Part shown: positions 35,087 through 39,771 of the stretch, piece after piece
Layout of the letters: each line of letters starts with the position of its first letter
Numbering within the stretch: position 1 is the stretch's first letter
Source of the DNA: a virus
Direction: 5' to 3' (one strand)
Virus record (IMG/VR): IMGVR_UViG_3300010370_000079
Coordinates: 1 to 39,771 of that record
Length of the DNA: 39,771 nt
Position numbers and translations under genes: made by a program
Notes under the pieces: generated by a model
Databases searched by the model: none
What the model was told of the DNA's origin: nothing
The model's input: only the letters and a program-made list of their open reading frames with translations

Positions 35087-35977
35087 ATGATTAATTTTGA
35101 TCTTTCTTATAAAGAAATATATCCAAAAATATTTGTTTACAGGAATATTCTTCCCAATAAGGAACACATACATTCGATCCTTAGAAAATCGCTTGATTCT
35201 TCAGATGGTAAATATCATTTTGGGCAATGGAAAGATTGGTATGGATTTGGGAGGCTGTGCGAGCCAAAACAATACAACGTTTTAGATACAGATTTTTCAA
35301 ACCCGATGTACGATCACGAAAGATCAATAGAAGAGCAACTCCAGAACGTTATTAGTTCAGTATTTTCACACTACGTTGGAATAAATAATGTACCGATTCC
35401 GGATAATTCGATAATTTCAAGAGTTAGCTTTGCCGCATACTATGAGGGAATCGAGACAGGCAATGGAAATGTAATGCAATATCACACCGATTATATAGTT
35501 AGTCAACATTTCAGTAGATTTGAAAATTTTCTTCTTACATGCACAATTTACATAAATGATGACTATGAGGGGGGGGACATTAAATTCACCAGCCTCAATG
35601 GTGAATTTCTCAACTATAAACCAGAGGCCGGAGATGTCGTAGTTTTCCCATCTGGATCGCCAGTTTTCCCGGGAAGAGAGCCATATTTTCACGCAGTAAA
35701 AGCTGTAGATTCTGGTACAAAGTTTCTAATACGCTCTTTTGTTAAATATCAGCATGAAGGATCTGGGGAATGGTTGCTAAACGAAAAGATTTATGGAAAA
35801 AAAAGATGGATGGAACTCGAGCAGGAAAGAGTACTTAGTACTGCCGGAAGAGTTTCAAATCAGATGCAGCTCATTGATGGAGTAAAGCACTACTCCCAGT
35901 ATCTAGTTGATGCTTTTGGGTTTACTGAAGAAGATAAAAAGCAATTAGGTTATGAGGTTGGTGGATTTTACGAGTGA
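35087..35977 (+). CDS. P4H-type Fe(II)/2-oxoglutarate oxygenase, reversed gene
   Basis: 296 residues and the only plus-strand gene in the second half of the window. MQYHTDY gives H133 and D135, EGGDIKFTSLNGEFLNYKPE with AGDVVVFP is the fold middle, PYFHAVKAV gives H202, and TKFLIRSF puts lysine K212 in the 2-oxoglutarate anchor position. The C-terminal 75 residues (LNEKIYGKKRWMELEQER and on) are a helical addition absent from the others. No Shine-Dalgarno is seen before the ATG. It ends 10 bases before the end of the opposing peroxidase-like gene. Confidence 0.85.
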   Translation: MINFDLSYKEIYPKIFVYRNILPNKEHIHSILRKSLDSSDGKYHFGQWKDWYGFGRLCEPKQYNVLDTDFSNPMYDHERSIEEQLQNVISSVFSHYVGINNVPIPDNSIISRVSFAAYYEGIETGNGNVMQYHTDYIVSQHFSRFENFLLTCTIYINDDYEGGDIKFTSLNGEFLNYKPEAGDVVVFPSGSPVFPGREPYFHAVKAVDSGTKFLIRSFVKYQHEGSGEWLLNEKIYGKKRWMELEQERVLSTAGRVSNQMQLIDGVKHYSQYLVDAFGFTEEDKKQLGYEVGGFYE

Positions 35978-35987
35978 TTGAATTTAC

Positions 35988-36872
35988 TTAGATATTTAAA
36001 TATCCATCAATATCTCTGCGAATTATTTCAAGAGATAGATTAATACCGAACTGCTGTTTTTTACTCGGCCACTTTTCCCCATCATCAGAAACCTTTGGGG
36101 AGTGGTCGCGCCTGCCGTCCTCTTTATACTTTTCCTCAACCCAGGGGAATGTTTCATTTGTTACACCACGTTCCCCCAAAAGGAAACCATTCGCATATCT
36201 TTTTATGCGCCTTCCAGTCCTGTCGACTAAGAATTTTTCGAAGTTTCCTCTTAACGGAACAAAACTTTTTGCTCCATCTGGAATTTTTACAGGATCTGCA
36301 TATGACCACGGTATGTCCTCTTCGTGGTACGGAACGCCATTTTCATTCAGGTCAGCTGAATACGAACCGGTTAAGTACTTCCATAGCTCATGCTGTTCTT
36401 GCAATTTGAATAAGCCTGGAACGTAATTCTCATCGTATGTATGTTTATCAAATCTACCGTTAGTTAACTCTGTAAATTCATATGTTGTATTGAAGTTATC
36501 CTCAGCATACTTTTTTGCCACCTGCCCAGGTGTTGACTGGATACAGTTTTGCTCTATGTAAGAGTTGAGCCCATTCTGAAACTCTGGATACCCATGACAT
36601 ACAAAATCATCTACAGTTACTGCAATTATTGAAAAGTCTGGCTCTGATGAATATATCTTGTTCAGTTGCTCCAGAACTGAGTGCTGTGGTATGTTTCCGC
36701 ACCCCGCTGCGACATTAAATAAAAGTGTTACTTTTCCCTTGCGGCCAGCGAGAAGGTCTTGATTCCGCAAATCAGCAGAAGAGACCTTTATGTCGTATAT
36801 GGATATTGGCAATTCAATCTCATCAACTACTTGTTTAGAGATTGGATAAGTGATGTTGTCCAAAGATGTCAT
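35988..36872 (-). CDS. Glutathione peroxidase-like protein, divergent
   Basis: 294 residues against the usual 160-200. LFNVAAGCGNIPQH holds the peroxidatic C58 in the NVASxCG context, LEQLNKIYSS the following helix, and NFEKFLVDRTGRRIKRY (210-226) the end of the fold. The conserved Gln segment is VTVDDF (85-90) and the WNF motif is GNF (209-211), so Gln and Trp of the catalytic tetrad appear lost while Cys and Asn remain. An insert of about 70 residues (131-200) and a charged tail are additional. It may be a thiol peroxidase with changed partner or a redox-sensing protein. Its ATG follows the PASTA gene stop by two bases. Confidence 0.7.
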   Translation of the reverse strand: MTSLDNITYPISKQVVDEIELPISIYDIKVSSADLRNQDLLAGRKGKVTLLFNVAAGCGNIPQHSVLEQLNKIYSSEPDFSIIAVTVDDFVCHGYPEFQNGLNSYIEQNCIQSTPGQVAKKYAEDNFNTTYEFTELTNGRFDKHTYDENYVPGLFKLQEQHELWKYLTGSYSADLNENGVPYHEEDIPWSYADPVKIPDGAKSFVPLRGNFEKFLVDRTGRRIKRYANGFLLGERGVTNETFPWVEEKYKEDGRRDHSPKVSDDGEKWPSKKQQFGINLSLEIIRRDIDGYLNI

Positions 36873-36874
36873 GT

Positions 36875-37423
36875 CTACTTAAACGATGGTGGGAAATGCG
36901 GTGGGAAATGGGGTGGGAAAAATGGAGGGAAGTGAGGGGGGAAATGTGGAGGGAAATGAGGAGGGAAGAATGGGGGAAAATGCGGTGGGAAGTGCGGAGG
37001 GAAGTGGGGAGGGAAGAACGGAGGGAAGTGGGGCGGGAAGTGCGGAGGGAAGTGTGGGGGGAAGAATGGTGGGAAAAACGGAGGGAAGTGTGGGGGGAAG
37101 AATGGTGGGAAAAACGGAGGGAAGTGTGGGGGAAAGAATGGTGGGAAAAATGGAGGGAAATATGGCGTCGAAACGACATAATCAATAACCTCACCGAGCG
37201 GTAGAACTGAGTTTGCTGCTTCTGTCTGTGATGTGACTTTATTTAAGTTTCCCGAACCTATGGTTCCAGAGGCATCATTTATCGGAGTTGTTGTTGATGC
37301 AGATCCAATAAATCCAGCATTAGTTACAGCTGTTTGCGCGGAGGCGGACGTAAGCCCGGACAGGTTTGGGACCACGCCTTTCGGGAGATCTGGTTCTTTC
37401 TCTTGATTTGCTCCGCCAGCCAT
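36875..37423 (-). CDS. PASTA-like domain protein with xFPP repeat tail
   Basis: 182 residues, AGAGGA before the ATG. Residues about 17-86 follow the PASTA pattern: VVPNLSGLTSASAQTAVTNAGF, then VTSQTEAANSVLPLGEVIDYVVS. Residues 88-179 are 23 consecutive four-residue units, FFPP or HFPP (first unit YFPP), with 46 prolines. PASTA domains bind peptidoglycan or stabilise surface proteins; the repeat could be a rigid spacer or, with its regular histidines, a metal-binding stalk. It lies directly after a tail fibre gene, so a virion role is likely. PP pairs at this density would stall ribosomes without EF-P and are attractive prolyl-hydroxylase targets. Confidence 0.75.
   Translation of the reverse strand: MAGGANQEKEPDLPKGVVPNLSGLTSASAQTAVTNAGFIGSASTTTPINDASGTIGSGNLNKVTSQTEAANSVLPLGEVIDYVVSTPYFPPFFPPFFPPHFPPFFPPFFPPHFPPFFPPFFPPHFPPHFPPHFPPFFPPHFPPHFPPHFPPFFPPHFPPHFPPHFPPFFPPHFPPHFPPSFK
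36887..37162 (-). repeat. 12-bp coding tandem repeat (23 units)
   Basis: The DNA behind the xFPP units is a continuous 12-base repeat, strongly purine-skewed on the plus strand (GGGAAG/GGGAAA). Units are organised in higher order: F-F-H units repeat three times near the start (36 bases), then H-H-H-F units repeat (48 bases). Two almost identical 36-base copies at about 37062-37140 point to recent slippage or unequal exchange. Confidence 0.9.
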
Positions 37424-37441
37424 TTTAAAATCCTCTTAATT

Positions 37442-39771
37442 TTAGACCTTTAGGTCACCAGACAGAAGCCATGTGTTGGAAGACCGCTTGCGTAGTGTAG
37501 CAGTTGACCACTGTGCACGCAGTCTAGATCCAAGAGCGTTATTTACAGTTACTCCAGCAGAGGCTGTTACCTGAACTTCACCAGCGCCTACTCTTATTAT
37601 CTGTATAACTGACCCAACTGGGAAGTTATCGCTTGCATCTGCCGGAACTGTAATTACTGAAGTTCCAGCCGATGCAGTCATTTCCAAGGTTGCATACCTG
37701 TGTGTTGTTGAGTTAAGCGTAACGCTTGATGATACAGATAAGTACTCTTCTGGAAAGAATGTCTTTGCTGGCAAGGTTACGCTTGCGCTCGCATCAAACT
37801 GAACACTTCCAGATACATATGGTGCAACAATTGAGGCACTTGATAATGAAGCGCTAGAAAGTGATGCGCTACTTATTGGCTTGCTAATTGTGAATACGTT
37901 ACCACTAGTAAATTGTATTGACGCAGTTAGTCCATTAGAGGTTTTCCAATGAATTAATTGTCCAGACATTGATGAGTACATCTCAACAAATTGGTCAAAC
38001 GAGGCGTAGTTTACCCTTGCTCTTCCTTCCGAACTTTCACCACTGAGTGTTACGAAGTCTGCTCCCCCAACACCGCCAACTACATGCAGTGAACCAACCT
38101 GAACCGATGCATTTGTTCCGGAGAATACTTCTGAAGAATTTGTTGCTCCAGTAAGGAAATTAAATTTTCCAGTTGAGTCGTCATATCCCATGAATCCGAC
38201 GGACGCTGCTGTTCCAGAATAGTAACGGAATGAAACGCCACGATCCTTATTGTCATCAGATATTGGTGCAGTGTCTCCACCTAAGACAATAATTGGGTCA
38301 TCAACAGTAAGCGTTGTTGAGTTTATTGTTGTTGTAGTTCCATTAACAGTTAGATCACCACTTACTGTTAGTGGCCCACCAACAGTAAGATTACTTATAT
38401 TCAGGGCACCAACGCTCGCTGTGGTCAAGCTTGCCGACTCAGCATACAACATGTAGTTATTAGCTGATACCCCCACAGAGATTCTCACAGCATTTGATGA
38501 ATCTCTTACTTCAAGCATGTTTGATGAACCAGATACCTGGTCATATAAAACAAACGCTGCAGATGAACTGTTTGATCGCTGAACAGCAAGATGAACGGAA
38601 CTAGATGCATCGGAAGTCATTGAGCTTGACAGGTCGCTTGCATAGCTTGCTGAAACAAGAATTCTTGGACCAATTGTTACTACTGGTGAGAATCCGCTGT
38701 TAGCGGTACTAGTAGTTAGCTGTATTCCAGATGCAACGTTTCCAGAGAAGTTGATTCCCTGTATGTAAGCAGATGTATTGAATGTTCCTATGCTGTACTG
38801 AGACGCCAGCCTTAATGTTTCGTATGGCGCACCAGCATTTAGCGGTCTGAGAGATATTCTTGATTGACTTGCTGATTCGTTTGCAACTATTTGTCCGCCA
38901 GCAACAAATAGAGCGCTCGATACGCTTGCATTTGTGCCTATAGATGCTGTGCCAGTTGTTGTTATTGCAGCAAATGTTGGGCTTGCAGTTGTTGCGACAG
39001 ACTGGCCAATTGCTATTGAGGCAGTTGAACCTTCGCCTGGGGTATGTGTTACGGTTACGCCAGTTCCTCCGGCAACATCTGCAACATAGTTGCCTGTTGT
39101 GTTTGTCCCCAGAGCAATTGCATTACTTGCTATGGATACTGAACCGCTTGATACAGCGAAATGATTTGAGTTAAATTGCGCTATACCTTTTTGAGTCGTA
39201 CTTGCATCTTGTACCGAGCTGGTATTGTAGGCAGTTACCTGACCGTTTGAGTTAACTGTAATTGAGGATATAAACGATGTCGTGTCGGAACCAGCATTGC
39301 TTGATGTGATTACTGGATCAAACGATATCGAAGCAGTTGAGCCTTCGCCTGGTGTGTGAGTTACAACTATTCCACCAGATCCAACTATGTTGGTCATGTA
39401 GTTGCCAGTTGTGTCTGTTCCAAGTGCAACTGAATTTGCTGCAATTGTGAATGCACCTGAAGCATTGACCGTGATATCACCAGATGGCGTTTGATATTGG
39501 GGGACACCTGTTGCATCTGTAACTATTATCTGACCAGCAGTTCCACTCTGAAGCTTAAGTAAACCTATGCTTGCGTTCTCACTTATATCGCTATTAGTGA
39601 TTGTGCCATTGGCGATTTGTTCAGCTGTAATCGCACCATTAGCGATTTGAACAGAACCACCCGAAACTGAGAAATGGCTTGAACTGAACTGAGCAATGCC
39701 CTTTTGGGTTGTACTCGCATCACGCACATCTGCGGTTACTGTTCCGGTTACTCGACCATAAGAATCAACTG
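37442..39771 (-). CDS. Large tail fibre protein (N-terminal part outside window)
   Basis: 775 residues are visible and the frame stays open to the window edge; the GTG at 39727 is internal. The shaft has repeats: DASTTQKGIAQF appears twice, ALGTDTTGNY twice, and SISFDP/SIAIGQ strands alternate with HTPGEGSTAS. Around 440-560 lies the TVDDPIIVLGGDTAPIS cassette shared with 9704-12166. A coiled, Ser/Ala-rich section follows, and the end SNTWLLSGDLKV parallels the fibre at 15854-16954. It is probably a long receptor-binding fibre that shares its attachment and shaft design with the other two. Confidence 0.8.
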   Translation of the reverse strand, partial: VDSYGRVTGTVTADVRDASTTQKGIAQFSSSHFSVSGGSVQIANGAITAEQIANGTITNSDISENASIGLLKLQSGTAGQIIVTDATGVPQYQTPSGDITVNASGAFTIAANSVALGTDTTGNYMTNIVGSGGIVVTHTPGEGSTASISFDPVITSSNAGSDTTSFISSITVNSNGQVTAYNTSSVQDASTTQKGIAQFNSNHFAVSSGSVSIASNAIALGTNTTGNYVADVAGGTGVTVTHTPGEGSTASIAIGQSVATTASPTFAAITTTGTASIGTNASVSSALFVAGGQIVANESASQSRISLRPLNAGAPYETLRLASQYSIGTFNTSAYIQGINFSGNVASGIQLTTSTANSGFSPVVTIGPRILVSASYASDLSSSMTSDASSSVHLAVQRSNSSSAAFVLYDQVSGSSNMLEVRDSSNAVRISVGVSANNYMLYAESASLTTASVGALNISNLTVGGPLTVSGDLTVNGTTTTINSTTLTVDDPIIVLGGDTAPISDDNKDRGVSFRYYSGTAASVGFMGYDDSTGKFNFLTGATNSSEVFSGTNASVQVGSLHVVGGVGGADFVTLSGESSEGRARVNYASFDQFVEMYSSMSGQLIHWKTSNGLTASIQFTSGNVFTISKPISSASLSSASLSSASIVAPYVSGSVQFDASASVTLPAKTFFPEEYLSVSSSVTLNSTTHRYATLEMTASAGTSVITVPADASDNFPVGSVIQIIRVGAGEVQVTASAGVTVNNALGSRLRAQWSTATLRKRSSNTWLLSGDLKV
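38116..38376 (-). repeat. Fibre cassette, copy 2 (inverted partner at 10404-10661)
   Basis: It encodes TVSGDLTVNGTTTT through SSEVFSGT with about 80% identity to the spike/fibre at 9704-12166. Differences are concentrated at third positions, which shows divergence under protein-level selection. Confidence 0.8.

Noticed and set aside
35991-36004. Perfect 14-base palindrome GATATTTAAATATC
   Set aside because: It lies in and just after the last codons of the peroxidase-like gene, is all A/T in the centre, and has no flanking features; no operator role can be supported.
36887-37162. Tandem array considered as CRISPR or non-coding satellite
   Set aside because: The 12-base unit stays in one reading frame, has no spacers and encodes a clean xFPP repeat behind a PASTA-like domain.
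36866-37204. Plus-strand open frames rich in Arg/Glu/Trp or Gly across the repeat
   Set aside because: They are mirror readings of the 12-base repeat; the minus frame has a ribosome site and a folded N-terminal domain.
39725-39727. GTG as start of the last fibre gene
   Set aside because: The frame continues open to the window edge with matching repeat sequence (VDSYGRVTG like VNSNGQVTA), so the codon is internal.

Overview
The window is an internal piece of a tailed-phage genome, AT-leaning and densely coded. Genes overlap by ATGA, GTGA or TAATG junctions and almost no intergenic DNA remains. The baseplate genes (gp25-like, baseplate J-like, a P2 gpI-like C-terminus, a gpD/gp27-like hub, an OB-fold spike) indicate a contractile-tail myovirus. 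Several small families (the fibre-adjacent aromatic-rich protein, the CxxC/CxC mini-protein, dense 2-oxoglutarate oxygenases) are of types I associate with aquatic phages. The host cannot be read from the sequence. Both ends of the window lie inside genes.

Plus strand, 1-19414, is the tail module. It holds a tail-assembly chaperone with a likely -1 frameshift (1-692), a 1584-residue tape measure with a C-terminal M15-type peptidase domain (743-5497), a LysM-like tail protein, a hub protein with three copies of a GNIxLxxRP domain, a spike/fibre with an S74 chaperone end, two mini-genes, the gp25-, J- and I-like wedge genes, two fibre/adhesin genes (15854-18798) and two small genes.

Minus strand, 19415-36872 (one gene reversed), is the unusual part. 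It encodes ten predicted Fe(II)/2-oxoglutarate dioxygenases: eight of prolyl-hydroxylase (P4H) type and two of TauD type. One P4H-type domain is fused to a DUF1932-type NAD(P)-binding domain. With them are a NodU/TobZ-type carbamoyltransferase, two SGNH-hydrolase-like proteins, a DUF6065 protein, a methyltransferase-like protein, a divergent glutathione peroxidase-like protein and a group of small related unknown proteins. A clear intrinsic terminator at 32060-32091 splits this into at least two transcription units.

Minus strand, 36875-39771, returns to surface proteins: a PASTA-like protein ending in 23 xFPP repeats, and the C-terminal part of a large fibre that shares a cassette with the spike/fibre gene at 9704-12166.

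My main inference is that 19.4-37 kb is a modification locus sitting between receptor-binding genes. Hydroxylases would install hydroxyl groups, and carbamoyl-, acyl- or methyl-type enzymes would act afterwards, on a virion protein (the proline-rich repeat protein is an obvious candidate) or on a glycan or DNA. The sequence supports the enzyme families; the substrate is unproven.
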